64,000 nucleotides of DNA from Epilithonimonas xixisoli (GCF_004365655.1 NZ_SOEO01000002.1:434001-498000), one strand, 5' to 3'. Positions 8,864 through 18,822 are shown, counted from the first letter of the stretch. Translations and numbers: made by a program. Notes: generated from the sequence alone by a model not told the origin.

Positions 8864-11191
8864 ATGAAGAAAACAGTCTTTACTTTATTTTTTATTCTGA
8901 TTGCACAATTCTGCTTTTCACAAGTCAGTTTTGTTGGAAACCCAGATTATGGTCGTCTGAGAAATTTCGTTTATGACAAGACGACGCCAAATAAAATCTA
9001 CGCCACATCGCTAATCGGAAAGCATATTTTAGTTTCAAATGATAACGGAATCACTTGGAATGTTCTTTACACTTTGCCTTATCCAGAATATGCGCCCAAC
9101 ATTTTGGAAATGCGTCTTACGAACAACGGAACCGCATTAAGCTTCATCGAATATTTTGGTGGCGGAAGTACTTTTAACAAAGTTGCGGTTTACGATTTGC
9201 GATCATCTGCAATCATCAAGGAAATCAATATTCCAGAAAATGAATCTATTTTCTCCATCGAAAATTATTCTCTTTTTGATGACGGAAATATGAATACTGC
9301 GACGATGTTTACAAAAGGAGACGAAGACAAATTTTTCACAACGACTGACGGCGGACTTAGCTGGAACAAAGTTTATGACGCGACCGATCACGAAAGTGTC
9401 ATCTTGAATGACGCAATTATGGATCCGAAAAATCCACAGACGTTGTACATTGTTCGCAACGGCGGACCTGGAGATGAAGATGGTGGTTTTTTCAAATCGA
9501 TTGATGGCGGAACAACCTGGACAGAATCTTTGAATGGATTAATTCTTCAATCTGTGGAAGTAGATCCAGTTGACAATAACATTATCTATGTTGGATCAGG
9601 TGTTCGTTGGAGTTATTTGGATCAGCATCAGGCCGTTTACAAATCTGTTGACGGCGGAAATACTTGGACTGAGCAAACACAAATCACTTGGTCTACAGAT
9701 GAGATGGGACTTAAAAACGTTCCGAAAATCCACATCAACCCAAATGACAGCAATCACGTTTTAATATTGGCTGACGACAGAATTGCTGTTACAACCAATA
9801 GCGGAACCACTTGGACAACGACAGAACACGCCGGCTTAACGGACGGACAATCCTATTTCTACGGAATTGGAGCGGACTTCAATCCTTTCAATCTTAATGA
9901 AGTTCTGATTGCCAGCAATCGTTATCCGAAAATCTCAACCGACAAAGGTGTAACCTTATCGACGCTTAAAAATCCGTTCTTTGAAGGAATGGGAAATCTG
10001 AATATCATCAATGACAACGGAACAGACAAGTTGATGTACGGTGTTCAATATGGCTACACCATCAAGAATCTTGAAACCAATGAAGAAACGCCAATCAGTG
10101 TTTACCCTTTGAACGAAACTCCGATGGGAGCTCAAATCGGATTGGTGCACACAGACAAAGATTACCCGGGAAGAGTTTACACTTTTAATTCTTCTTTTAT
10201 GGGAAGCACAATCAATGTAAGTAATGATTATGGCGCGACAACAATTCCAATCCATTCAACTTTTGACAACGGATTCACATCGGCAGAAACTGATTCTGCA
10301 AATCCAAATATCGCTTGGTTGGCAACTTTTAACGGAGTAAATGCGACATTGATCAAAGCTGATTTTGCAAATCCAGACGATGTTCAACTGGAGTTCATCG
10401 AGTTACCTTACAACGAAGATTTTATTTATGGAATCAAATCCAGCCAGAATAATCCTAACGAAGTTTTGGTAACCGTCGGAAACAAAATCTTCAAAACCAC
10501 AAACGGCGGAACATCTTGGACAGAAATCACCAACGGATTACAAGATTTGACTCTGCCAAACATCGCTTTGGGATTGACTCAAAACCCATTAAATTTGAAT
10601 CAATACACCATCTCTGCATCCAATGGAATCTACACATCTCTCGACGGTGGAAACAACTGGACGAAGATTTACACAGGAATGGTTCATAAAGTTGAGCATT
10701 CTACAAAGCAAAATGGACAGATCGTAGCAGTTGGATACACTTATTTAGATACGTTTCCAAAAGTGATCTATTCAAACGACAACGGAAACACTTGGACAGA
10801 AAAGGCTTCAACAAACTATTTCAATACGATTGTGATTTCTGGAGCTGTTCGTTTCGTTGATAATTTGAATGCGGAAGTTTATTTGACTTCTCAATCTCTT
10901 GGAATTTTGAAAGACCAAATCAGCCTTGAAGTTTTAGGAAATTCTGACCTTGAGAATCTTAAATCCGGAATCAATGTTTATCCAAATCCGACTAAAGATT
11001 TCATTAATATTAAATTGGACAAAAGCATTTCGAAGTTCAAAGCGAGCTTGTACAATGCCTCTGGACAAATGTTGTTATCGACAGAGAACAGATCCAGCAT
11101 CAATATTTCAAACTTGAACACAGGAATCTACTTCTTGACTATCCAACCGGAAAACGGAAAAGCGATTACCAAGAAAATCATTAAGAACTAA
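8864..11191 (+). CDS. Secreted beta-propeller (sialidase/BNR-type) protein with T9SS C-terminal sorting domain
   Basis: 775-residue surface or secreted protein. The ATG at 8864 is chosen because it begins a clean signal peptide (MKKTVFTLFFILIAQFCFSQ) just after a promoter. The body contains many Asp-box-like repeats (TTDGGLSWNKV, SIDGGTTWTES, SVDGGNTWTEQ, TTNGGTSWTEI, SLDGGNNWTKI, SNDNGNTWTEK), the signature of multi-bladed beta-propellers such as sortilin/Vps10 or glycosidases. The last ~75 residues form a type A T9SS sorting domain (NVYPNPTKDFINIKL ... GIYFLTIQ ... KKIIKN), which directs export through the outer membrane. No catalytic residues can be assigned, so enzyme activity is not claimed. 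Confidence 0.87.
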   Translation: MKKTVFTLFFILIAQFCFSQVSFVGNPDYGRLRNFVYDKTTPNKIYATSLIGKHILVSNDNGITWNVLYTLPYPEYAPNILEMRLTNNGTALSFIEYFGGGSTFNKVAVYDLRSSAIIKEINIPENESIFSIENYSLFDDGNMNTATMFTKGDEDKFFTTTDGGLSWNKVYDATDHESVILNDAIMDPKNPQTLYIVRNGGPGDEDGGFFKSIDGGTTWTESLNGLILQSVEVDPVDNNIIYVGSGVRWSYLDQHQAVYKSVDGGNTWTEQTQITWSTDEMGLKNVPKIHINPNDSNHVLILADDRIAVTTNSGTTWTTTEHAGLTDGQSYFYGIGADFNPFNLNEVLIASNRYPKISTDKGVTLSTLKNPFFEGMGNLNIINDNGTDKLMYGVQYGYTIKNLETNEETPISVYPLNETPMGAQIGLVHTDKDYPGRVYTFNSSFMGSTINVSNDYGATTIPIHSTFDNGFTSAETDSANPNIAWLATFNGVNATLIKADFANPDDVQLEFIELPYNEDFIYGIKSSQNNPNEVLVTVGNKIFKTTNGGTSWTEITNGLQDLTLPNIALGLTQNPLNLNQYTISASNGIYTSLDGGNNWTKIYTGMVHKVEHSTKQNGQIVAVGYTYLDTFPKVIYSNDNGNTWTEKASTNYFNTIVISGAVRFVDNLNAEVYLTSQSLGILKDQISLEVLGNSDLENLKSGINVYPNPTKDFINIKLDKSISKFKASLYNASGQMLLSTENRSSINISNLNTGIYFLTIQPENGKAITKKIIKN

Positions 11192-11215
11192 TTTTCTTAA
11201 TTTTAATTTATATTC

Positions 11216-11249
11216 AAAAGCGATTCAGATATTCTGGGTCGCTTTTTTT
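11216..11249 (+). terminator. Convergent terminator
   Basis: A 13-bp stem (AAAAGCGATTCAG at 11216-11228 with CTGGGTCGCTTTT at 11234-11246, two G-T pairs) followed by T's. It serves the plus-strand T9SS gene and lies at the 3' end of the minus-strand membrane protein gene. Confidence 0.8.
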
Positions 11250-12525
11250 ATCTGTAATAAGTTTCGAGAAATTGATAAAACTCGGACATTCTGTAAAAGT
11301 TTGTGAAGCCAAGATAAACGGTCAGAATTAATAATGAGCCGTACAAAAATGTGAGCGGAAGTTTCTTTTCCTTAAAACTGAAAAACAGCCAGCCAATCAA
11401 CAAAGGATAAACGAAAACGAAATGTCCACCATAAATGTAAGATGTATGAAGCCCGAATTTCAAAACGCAATGAATCAAAACATCAAAAAAAAACGTGATG
11501 ACGAGCATCCAAACCAATTTGTTTTTGTGATTTTTGAAAACAGCCCAAATTGTCATTAATAAAATAATTGTAACGAAAAGATAAGGAACAACGGACGAGT
11601 AAACATCCATAAACAACGCTTTGTAGTAAAAGGTTTTGTCCTTGTTGTGATAATCGCGAATCTCAAAATTGGAGAACAAAATATTCCCGCCGAGAAACCA
11701 AGAAGATATCATATCCCAAAGTGGCGTGACTTTCGGTTTTGAGAATTTGTCGTATTGCTCGCCGGTTTTGTTGAAGAAATTCTGAACATTAAAATCCAAT
11801 CTCAACAAAAACAGAAAAATGAAAACGCCTGCCGAAACTGCCATTTTCGAAACTGCAATTCCGATTTTTTTCCAATTCCAGAAGATTTTTTTCTCGAATA
11901 GAAACGGAATGTAAACTTTGACAATATTCGTAATCGTCAAACCACCGATGAAAACCGAACCCAAAATGGATGCGCCGAATGAAATCGTTTTATCTTCATT
12001 AATTTTTCTAGCTGAGTAATAATTGAAAACTGAAAGAAAAAGCAAAGTGTAAGTATAAGTTTCCGGCGTGAAACTCAACAAAATATTGGTCACAAATAAG
12101 CCATAAAAAGCCAAAATCAACAAACTGATTTTCAGCGGAAGTTGGATGATGTTATTCAAATATTTGAAAATCTGAACGTTGGCTAAACTTATAATTAATG
12201 TTGAAAGTAAAGCCAGTACCAACCGAAAAACTGAATCATATCGATTCCCAGAAATCCACAAAGCAAAATCCCGCACAACATCAAAAAAATAATTGGAAAG
12301 CGGATGTCTCTCAAAACCGCCTCCAGTCTGCACAATCGCCCGATTATCAAAACTGAAATAGCCATCCCAAGGAATTCTATCGTCGTAAATAATACTGAAA
12401 TTATCCGCGATAAACCACGCATTAGCACCATAAACTACCACGAAAAACAGAAAAATGAAAGCTTCTGTTTTTGTGGATGGAAAAACGATCTTCAGGAAGG
12501 ATAAAAATTTGTTCAGGAGTTTCAA
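11248..12525 (-). CDS. Polytopic membrane protein of unknown function (DUF6080-like)
   Basis: 425-residue integral membrane protein with about ten hydrophobic helices. The first is AFIFLFFVVVYGANAWFIA near residues 22-40, followed by a periplasmic loop with IIYDDRIPWDGYFSFDNRA and GGGFERHPLSNYFF. The layout (first-loop acidic residues and many helices) recalls glycosyltransferases of the GT-C type or DUF6080 proteins; I cannot confirm either. The start is a TTG, and the first internal ATG is about 230 codons in. A TATTTTTG promoter element 17 nt upstream leaves room for only a short leader, which supports the TTG. Confidence 0.75.
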   Translation of the reverse strand: MKLLNKFLSFLKIVFPSTKTEAFIFLFFVVVYGANAWFIADNFSIIYDDRIPWDGYFSFDNRAIVQTGGGFERHPLSNYFFDVVRDFALWISGNRYDSVFRLVLALLSTLIISLANVQIFKYLNNIIQLPLKISLLILAFYGLFVTNILLSFTPETYTYTLLFLSVFNYYSARKINEDKTISFGASILGSVFIGGLTITNIVKVYIPFLFEKKIFWNWKKIGIAVSKMAVSAGVFIFLFLLRLDFNVQNFFNKTGEQYDKFSKPKVTPLWDMISSWFLGGNILFSNFEIRDYHNKDKTFYYKALFMDVYSSVVPYLFVTIILLMTIWAVFKNHKNKLVWMLVITFFFDVLIHCVLKFGLHTSYIYGGHFVFVYPLLIGWLFFSFKEKKLPLTFLYGSLLILTVYLGFTNFYRMSEFYQFLETYYR

Positions 12526-12541
12526 ACTTGAGATATTTTTG

Positions 12542-12549
12542 CAAAAATA
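12542..12549 (-). promoter_or_regulatory. Candidate -7 promoter element for the membrane protein gene
   Basis: Minus-strand TATTTTTG, 17 nt upstream of the TTG start at 12525. It lies just downstream of the terminator of the preceding transcript. No clear -33 element. Confidence 0.5.
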
Positions 12550-12552
12550 GAG

Positions 12553-12589
12553 AAAACCCTTTCAGAATTTGAAATTCAGAAAGGGTTTT
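12553..12589 (-). terminator. Terminator between the LRR gene and the membrane protein gene
   Basis: AAAACCCTTTC at 12553-12563 pairs with GAAAGGGTTTT at 12579-12589. Both sides are A/T flanked, so it can act in either direction. It ends the minus-strand LRR transcript. Confidence 0.7.
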
Positions 12590-12616
12590 TATGATTTTAA
12601 ATTTTGAAAATTAATT

Positions 12617-14299
12617 TTACTCTTTGATTATCTTTTCTGTTTGAACACCTTTATCCGTTGTTATCTTAGCAACATAATTGCCTTTTGGCAGATTTGCAAC
12701 ATTGGTTTCTTTTACGAAAGATGTTTTTAGCAATTGCCCAGTTGTGGAAAAGATTTCAACTTTTTGAAGTTTATCTTCTGTTTGGATTGTGAGAATATTT
12801 TTTACAGGATTTGGGTAGATTTTGGTTTGGGATTTTTGAGTTTGGTTTGTTGCCAACGTTAGATTACAATTTGTAGAATAAACAGCTTCCTGACCAATAT
12901 AGTCTAGCAGATATGGAGCATTTTGATAATACCAATTTACATCATCTACTTCAACACAAAACAGTTTGGGAGCTAAAGCATGTAGGGTATCGGGAACAAT
13001 CCAAAAATTAACCCTCACTTGATTTCCATTCTTTAAATTAAGTTCTTTTAAATCATAATTAGGTATCGCCCAAACCTGTACAAGCTGTGGGTTATGACTG
13101 ACATCTAACTTAGTTAATTTATTACCATAACAATATAAGCCATCTGATTTTAAAAGAATATTTTTACTGACGTCAAGTTCAGTAAGATTATTATATGTGC
13201 AATATAAACCTTCTAACTTAGTGTTAGCAGTAACATTTAATTGACTTAGCTGATTTCCGTGACAACCAAAATTTTTTAAATTAATATTTTGAGACAGATT
13301 GATACTAGTTAATTGGTTATAGCTACAATTTACATACTCCAATTGAGGACTATATATTAAATTTAGAGATGATATCTCATTAGATCCACAATCCAAATGT
13401 AATAATTTTGAATTATAAAAAATATTTATACTAACTAATTTATTTTCTTTACAATCCAAAAACTTCAAGTTGGAATTTCGCGAAATATCTAGATTTGTTA
13501 AATTATTACCAGAACAATTTAATGTTTCCAAATTTACATTATTTGTAAGATCAAGTGAAGAAATTAAATTTGATCCTTCTACCCAGGAATAATTTTTACA
13601 TTGTAAATTTTTCAGCTTATAATTGTATGAAAGATTTAAATTGCTCAATTTATTATAATTACAATTCAAAAATTCTAACTCAATATTTTTAGATATGTCT
13701 AATGTTGATATTTGATTATTGTGAACATCTAAATGTCTCAAATTAGTATTCTTTGATGTATCTAAATTTCTTATATAAATTTCTTCATTCCCATTATTAT
13801 AATTATAATTACGGTTATAGCTACAATCTAAATACTGTAGTTGCAGATTCTTTGAAATATCAAGATTTGTTAATCTATTACCCGAACAAATCAACTTTTT
13901 CAAATTTGTGTTTTGATTTAAATTCAAAATCTCAATTTGTCCATCTGGAGCTTCATTATAACCATATTCATCAACAGTAATTCCACTACAATTGAGATTA
14001 ATTAATTTTTTATTATTTGACAAATCTAATTGTTGAATAGAATTCAAACTACAATTTAAACCCGTGATTTCTGTAAAATATTCAATTCCCAACAATAGTG
14101 AAATTCCTTTATTGGAACAATCAATTTCACCCGTAAAAGCAATCGCTTCAGAAACTTGAATTTCATTATCGCCATTAGTATTGATAGCAGGATTGCCAAC
14201 AAGATAAGCTTTGAAATTAGCGTCAGGAATATTTACAATTTGCGCAAAAGAAAATAGGCAAGACAATATGCCTGCAAGAATGAATAATTGTTTTCTCAT
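12617..14299 (-). CDS. Leucine-rich-repeat surface protein with T9SS C-terminal sorting domain
   Basis: 560-residue secreted protein beginning MRKQLFILAGILSCLFSFAQ, a clear signal peptide. The ATG at 14299 is preferred over an upstream ATG at 14320, because a -7 promoter element (14318-14325) overlaps the latter. After a short N-terminal region with IPDANFKAYLV, there are about 15 leucine-rich repeats of 21-24 residues, of the form L..L.C..N.L..LDIS.N..L. Cysteine is at the regular 'LDCSYN/LNCSGN' position. The last ~75 residues are a T9SS type A sorting domain (KIYPNPVKNILTIQT ... EKIIKE). Bacteroidota LRR proteins of this type are often adhesins; the partner here is unknown. Confidence 0.88.
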   Translation of the reverse strand: MRKQLFILAGILSCLFSFAQIVNIPDANFKAYLVGNPAINTNGDNEIQVSEAIAFTGEIDCSNKGISLLLGIEYFTEITGLNCSLNSIQQLDLSNNKKLINLNCSGITVDEYGYNEAPDGQIEILNLNQNTNLKKLICSGNRLTNLDISKNLQLQYLDCSYNRNYNYNNGNEEIYIRNLDTSKNTNLRHLDVHNNQISTLDISKNIELEFLNCNYNKLSNLNLSYNYKLKNLQCKNYSWVEGSNLISSLDLTNNVNLETLNCSGNNLTNLDISRNSNLKFLDCKENKLVSINIFYNSKLLHLDCGSNEISSLNLIYSPQLEYVNCSYNQLTSINLSQNINLKNFGCHGNQLSQLNVTANTKLEGLYCTYNNLTELDVSKNILLKSDGLYCYGNKLTKLDVSHNPQLVQVWAIPNYDLKELNLKNGNQVRVNFWIVPDTLHALAPKLFCVEVDDVNWYYQNAPYLLDYIGQEAVYSTNCNLTLATNQTQKSQTKIYPNPVKNILTIQTEDKLQKVEIFSTTGQLLKTSFVKETNVANLPKGNYVAKITTDKGVQTEKIIKE

Positions 14300-14317
14300 A
14301 GATATTAGTTTATTTGC

Positions 14318-14325
14318 CAAAGGTA
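14318..14325 (-). promoter_or_regulatory. Candidate -7 promoter element for the LRR gene
   Basis: Minus-strand TACCTTTG matches TAnnTTTG and lies 18 nt upstream of the chosen ATG. No -33 element at normal spacing was found. Confidence 0.5.
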
Positions 14326-14404
14326 TTTTAAACCAACAACTTTTCCTTACGGGAAACCGTAAATCAAATTAATATTATGTTAAATCATAACAAATCACTT
14401 TATT

Positions 14405-15946
14405 TTACGAACTACAAGACAACTGACTGCTTCCCGTCTGATTATCATACTTCGAAGGTCGCTTTTTATTGAATTCTGGAAATAGATTTTCGTAAGGATT
14501 TTCCAAAGCTTTTTTCAGTTTGAAGAATATTTCATAATTTCCATTTTCCGCATCCTGAATGGCTTCGAACAAGAGATAATTTCTTAGAATAAATTTCGGA
14601 TTTGTTTTGGACATTAATTTCAGAGATTCGGTTTCTGAGATTTTATTTTTAAATTTTCTTGCCATATATTTTTCGATGAAATCCGATAATTTTTTTAATT
14701 CAGTTTCACTCATATTTCGGTAAAAAGAATCTTTAAAATCTTCTGCTTTAATGTCAGAAATTGGTTTTTCAAGTTGTTGGAAAAATATGGTGTAATCCAG
14801 ATTTAAATCCTGCATCGTCTGTTGCCATTCGGTGAAAAACTTTTCATCTTCTGCTAGAACCTCATCAAAACCAAATTTATCCGCCAACATTTTATCGTGT
14901 TTCACCCAAAACTGCTTTCCGAAATTATCTAAGATTTTTTCTAAAACCTCAGCATCATCAATCAAAGGAAAAATCGCATTCGCCAAAGTCGCCAAGTTCC
15001 AATGTGAAATCTGACCTTGTTTCCCAAACGCGTATCGTCTTCCCGGCAAATCGGTTGTGTTTGGTGTAAATTCCAAATCATAACCATCCATCATAGAATA
15101 AGGTCCGTAATCTATCGTCAAACCAAGAATTGACATATTATCCGTATTCATCACACCGTGAACAAACCCGACGCGATACCAATCGATTACCATTTTCAAA
15201 GTTCTGTCGCAAATGGCTTGAAACCAATCGATATATTTTGTGGGATTATTTTCTGATGAAACTTCGGGGAAGAAATTTTCAATCGCATAATCTGCTAATT
15301 GCTTCAACAAATCTTCCTGTTTTCTGGCCGACAACAATTCAAAATGTCCAAACCTGAGGAAAGATTCAGCGGTTCTCACCACAACCGCACCTTGTTCCTT
15401 CTGCGGATTCCCAGAATATTGAATATCGCGAATCACATCTTCGCCAGTTTTGGAAAGACTCAAAGCTCGAGTCGTTGGAACGCCGAGATGAAACATCGCC
15501 TCACTCATCAGATATTCCCGAATCGAGGAACGGAGAACAGCTCGTCCGTCGGCAGTTCTGGAGTAAGGTGTTGCGCCAGCACCTTTCCATTGGATTTCGG
15601 TTTGATGATTTCCATTTTGGATTTCTCCAGCGTAGATGGCTCTTCCGTCTCCCAATTGTCCAGCCCAATTCCCAAACTGATGTCCCGCATAAGCTGTTGC
15701 ATAAGTTTTTACGTTTTCTGGAAGATTTTGAGCTGAGAGAAAATCTTTATCGTTTTGATTTTCAATTTCCCCAAGTCCGATTTCTTCAGCAAGATTTTCA
15801 TTAAAATCAATTAATTCTGTCTTTTCAAAATCGGCTGGTTCGACTGTGCAAAACATCACGTCGGGCGTTTGTCTTTGCATCATATTTCCAGAGAAATCAC
15901 CTGGAAACAATTTCGTATATTTTTGAGTAATGAGATTGAGCTTCAT
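14405..15946 (-). CDS. selO: SelO family protein adenylyltransferase (YdiU)
   Basis: 513-residue pseudokinase of the SelO/YdiU family. Members transfer AMP to hydroxyl side chains of proteins and take part in redox stress responses. Family motifs are intact: YAGHQFGNWAGQLGDGRA, EIQWKGAGATPYSRTADGRA, SIREYLMSEAMFHLGVPTTR, and the metal-binding region HGVMNTDNMSILGLTIDYGP. The C-terminus ends SQLSCSS, matching the conserved C-terminal cysteine that is selenocysteine in animals. Here the codon is an ordinary Cys. A hairpin terminator separates it from the penicillin-binding protein gene upstream. Confidence 0.96.
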   Translation of the reverse strand: MKLNLITQKYTKLFPGDFSGNMMQRQTPDVMFCTVEPADFEKTELIDFNENLAEEIGLGEIENQNDKDFLSAQNLPENVKTYATAYAGHQFGNWAGQLGDGRAIYAGEIQNGNHQTEIQWKGAGATPYSRTADGRAVLRSSIREYLMSEAMFHLGVPTTRALSLSKTGEDVIRDIQYSGNPQKEQGAVVVRTAESFLRFGHFELLSARKQEDLLKQLADYAIENFFPEVSSENNPTKYIDWFQAICDRTLKMVIDWYRVGFVHGVMNTDNMSILGLTIDYGPYSMMDGYDLEFTPNTTDLPGRRYAFGKQGQISHWNLATLANAIFPLIDDAEVLEKILDNFGKQFWVKHDKMLADKFGFDEVLAEDEKFFTEWQQTMQDLNLDYTIFFQQLEKPISDIKAEDFKDSFYRNMSETELKKLSDFIEKYMARKFKNKISETESLKLMSKTNPKFILRNYLLFEAIQDAENGNYEIFFKLKKALENPYENLFPEFNKKRPSKYDNQTGSSQLSCSS

Positions 15947-15951
15947 ATTTA

Positions 15952-15979
15952 CAAAAAACCCGCATCAGAAATGCGGGTT
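15952..15979 (-). terminator. Terminator between the class A PBP gene and selO
   Basis: AACCCGCAT at 15957-15965 pairs perfectly with ATGCGGGTT at 15971-15979. On the minus strand it ends in a run of T's, immediately before the selO leader. Confidence 0.8.
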
Positions 15980-15986
15980 ATATTTT

Positions 15987-18344
15987 TTATTTATTAAAAT
16001 CTATATCTTCTCCAGAATTGAGTGTTTCGTTAGAATTTTCTTCTTTCTTCACGGGTTTTTCTGGGACAATTTGTGTTGGATTTTTCAGTTCGTCGATGGA
16101 TTGTAATCCGCCTTCGTCGCCGTATCCATTTCTTAGGTTATTCAAATCTGAACAACTTCCTGTCCAGTTGGCTGGCTTGATGAATTTATCCTCAGGAAGA
16201 ATATTCAAAGCTTTATCAGCAAAAACCTTTTTCATATAAATGGCCCAAATTGGAAGTCCCATTTTCGCTCCTTGTCCTTCGCCTGTGCTCCAAAAGTGTG
16301 TTGCTCTGTCTTCCCAACCAACCCAAACGTCAGTCGCTAGTTTTGGAACAATTCCTACAAACCATCCATCTGAGTTTTTCTGCGTTGTTCCGGTTTTACC
16401 TGCGATTTCTACACTTGCAGGAATTCCTCGTCTTCTCAATTCTCCGGAAGCTGTCCCGAATTCCGTTACGCCTTTCATCAAATCGAGCATTGTATAAGCG
16501 TACATTTCGTTCATTACTTCTTTCACGACAGGTTTCACTTCTTTTATAACGCGTCCGTTGGCATCTTCGATCCTCCAAATCATTTCCGGTTTTGTATAGT
16601 TTCCGAAATTGGCGAACGTACTGAACGCTCCTAACATTTCATAAATTGTAATATCAGAAGTACCCAAAGCCATTGGCAAATGTTTATCGATAGGACTTGT
16701 CACACCTAAATCTCGTGCAAGCTGGATGACATTTTCCGTTCCTGACATTTCTGCCAATCTAATTGCCACAGGGTTTAAAGATTTTGCAATACCTTCTTTC
16801 ATTGTGACGCTTCCTCCCCCACCTTTCACGTGCCAACTTCCTTTAGAATAAGACGCATTGGAGACTGCTGAACAAGGCGTCATCCCAAGATGCATAATTG
16901 CTGTTGCATATACAAATGGTTTGAAAGTAGATCCTACCTGACGTTTCCCTTGTTTCACGTGATCGTACTGGAAATGTTGCCAGTTGATTCCCCCAACCCA
17001 AGCTTTGATATCGCCCGTCGCAGGTTCCATAGACATCAAACCAGCTTGTGCAATCTGCTTGTGATAACGGATAGAATCCCAAGGTGACATTTCAACTTCT
17101 TCTTCGCCTTGCCAAGTAAATCTGGTCATTTTTGTCGGCTCGTGGAAATCAAGCATAATAGAATCTTCAGACATCCCTTCTGCTTTCAATTGTTTGTAAC
17201 GCCCTGTTCTTTTGACTGCGGACATCATCAAACCATTGATTTGAGTTTTATTAAGATTATAATAAGGACGGTTTGGATTTCGTCTCATCTCATTATCAAA
17301 ATTTTTCTGTAATGCTGTCAAGTGTTCTTTGATTGCCTCCTCAGCATATCTTTGCATTCTGGAATCCAATGTCACATAGATTTTCAATCCATTTTTGTAA
17401 AGATTGAGTTCTTTTCCTGTCTCTTTTTCGTAAGCCTCGAGATATTGTTGAATCTCTTTTCTTAGGTAAAATTTGTAATAAGCAGAGTAACCTTCTTCAA
17501 CAGATTCTATCTCGTGGAAATCTACGACAATTGGCTCACTTACAGCTTTTTCATAAGTAGAATTATCAATATATCCGGTTTCTAACATTTGCTTCAAAAC
17601 CACATCTCTTCTCACTTTCGCCTTTTCAGGATTTCTGTACGGATTATTTCTTCTTGGCGCCTCCAGCATTGCTACAAACGTCGCCGCTTCCGGCAAAGTC
17701 AATTGGTTTACAGATTTATTAAAATAAACTCTGGAAGCCATTTCAATTCCTTTTGCATTGAAAAGGAAATCCATTTTGTTGAAATATAATGCAATGATTT
17801 CTTCCTTCGTGTAGCGTTTTTCCAAACTTACAGCAACACTCCATTCTTTCAGTTTTTGGAATGCTCTTTCAATTTTATTTTGAGAAGCATTTCCTGTAAA
17901 CAATAGTTTTGCAAGCTGTTGCGTAATGGTAGAACCTCCACCTCTTTCGCCTCCAAATCGGATTGCTCTTGCGATAGATTTTAAATCAATCCCGGAATGT
18001 TCTTTGAAACGCTCATCTTCTTTTGCCTGCAAAGCATAAACCAAATATGGCGGTAACTGTTTGTAAGTCACTGGTTTGGTTTTTTCTTTTTCGAATTTTC
18101 CAAGAAGCACATTATCAGAAGAATAAATCTCCGATGCGACGTAAATATCTGGATTTTCCAGCTCCTTCACATCGGGCATATCGCCTACAAAACCTTGCGA
18201 AACGGCAAAAAACAATCCAGAAATTCCTAAAACCACAGCAAAAAACGCTATCCAAATGAACTTGATCCATTTTCTGATTCCGGATTTTGCTTTCTTCTTG
18301 TCTGGCAGAGGAAAAGTTTTATGTTCAGTTTTCTTATTTTCCAT
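15987..18344 (-). CDS. Penicillin-binding protein 1A-type bifunctional transglycosylase/transpeptidase
   Basis: 785-residue class A penicillin-binding protein that polymerises and cross-links peptidoglycan in the periplasm. Order of parts: basic cytoplasmic tail, a transmembrane helix at about residues 28-50 (FIWIAFFAVVLGISGLFFAV), and a GT51 transglycosylase domain with the motifs KEDERFKEHSGID and GGGSTITQQLAKLLF. The transpeptidase domain follows, with the catalytic GSTFKPF (SxxK) motif and KTGTTQ. The tail is charged and proline-rich. It starts 7 nt downstream of the gldH stop, so gldH, ricT and this gene form an operon. Confidence 0.95.
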   Translation of the reverse strand: MENKKTEHKTFPLPDKKKAKSGIRKWIKFIWIAFFAVVLGISGLFFAVSQGFVGDMPDVKELENPDIYVASEIYSSDNVLLGKFEKEKTKPVTYKQLPPYLVYALQAKEDERFKEHSGIDLKSIARAIRFGGERGGGSTITQQLAKLLFTGNASQNKIERAFQKLKEWSVAVSLEKRYTKEEIIALYFNKMDFLFNAKGIEMASRVYFNKSVNQLTLPEAATFVAMLEAPRRNNPYRNPEKAKVRRDVVLKQMLETGYIDNSTYEKAVSEPIVVDFHEIESVEEGYSAYYKFYLRKEIQQYLEAYEKETGKELNLYKNGLKIYVTLDSRMQRYAEEAIKEHLTALQKNFDNEMRRNPNRPYYNLNKTQINGLMMSAVKRTGRYKQLKAEGMSEDSIMLDFHEPTKMTRFTWQGEEEVEMSPWDSIRYHKQIAQAGLMSMEPATGDIKAWVGGINWQHFQYDHVKQGKRQVGSTFKPFVYATAIMHLGMTPCSAVSNASYSKGSWHVKGGGGSVTMKEGIAKSLNPVAIRLAEMSGTENVIQLARDLGVTSPIDKHLPMALGTSDITIYEMLGAFSTFANFGNYTKPEMIWRIEDANGRVIKEVKPVVKEVMNEMYAYTMLDLMKGVTEFGTASGELRRRGIPASVEIAGKTGTTQKNSDGWFVGIVPKLATDVWVGWEDRATHFWSTGEGQGAKMGLPIWAIYMKKVFADKALNILPEDKFIKPANWTGSCSDLNNLRNGYGDEGGLQSIDELKNPTQIVPEKPVKKEENSNETLNSGEDIDFNK

Positions 18345-18351
18345 TAATAAA

Positions 18352-18822
18352 TTATGGCTTTAAGTTTTGAATTTTAATTCCTAAATCTTCTATTCCCGGC
18401 AAAATATCCTTTCTCATTGCCTGGACAACTTTGACAGAATATTTCCCATTTTTTGGAAATTTATAATTGAGTTTGTACTGAAAAATAATTTCTTTCGTAT
18501 CTCCGAAACCTGTTCCAATCCATTCTCCATTTGGTTTTGCTAATATAAAATTAAGCGTATCTGTTGAGATATTCTTCTTATTCTGTTCGATACTGGCGAT
18601 CAGTCTAAGATTGCTGTACGGATAATCATTATTATTCCGAACAACAAACATTAAGTTTTTCTGATTTTGAGCATCTTTCACATCAAAATCAAATGTTTGA
18701 GCCGTTTTCTTTTTCCATTGATTACCAACTTCTTTCATCAAAACTTGATCATCTCCGTTTTGACAAGAACTCACAGATAAAAATAGGATAAAAACGACTA
18801 TAAATCTAAGCATTACCTTCAT
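18352..18822 (-). CDS. gldH: GldH gliding motility / T9SS-associated lipoprotein
   Basis: 156-residue lipoprotein. The N-terminus MKVMLRFIVVFILFLSVSSC has a type II signal peptide with Cys20. The rest (AQTFDFDVKDAQNQKNLMFVVRN-type start and the C-terminal MRKDILPGIEDLGIKI) matches the GldH family. GldH is needed for gliding in Flavobacterium and occurs in non-gliding relatives as part of the gld/T9SS gene set. The 5' end overlaps the ricT 3' end by 17 nt (a second ATG at 18813 would reduce this to 8). RicT-GldH-PBP1A order suggests an envelope operon. Confidence 0.88.
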   Translation of the reverse strand: MKVMLRFIVVFILFLSVSSCQNGDDQVLMKEVGNQWKKKTAQTFDFDVKDAQNQKNLMFVVRNNNDYPYSNLRLIASIEQNKKNISTDTLNFILAKPNGEWIGTGFGDTKEIIFQYKLNYKFPKNGKYSVKVVQAMRKDILPGIEDLGIKIQNLKP

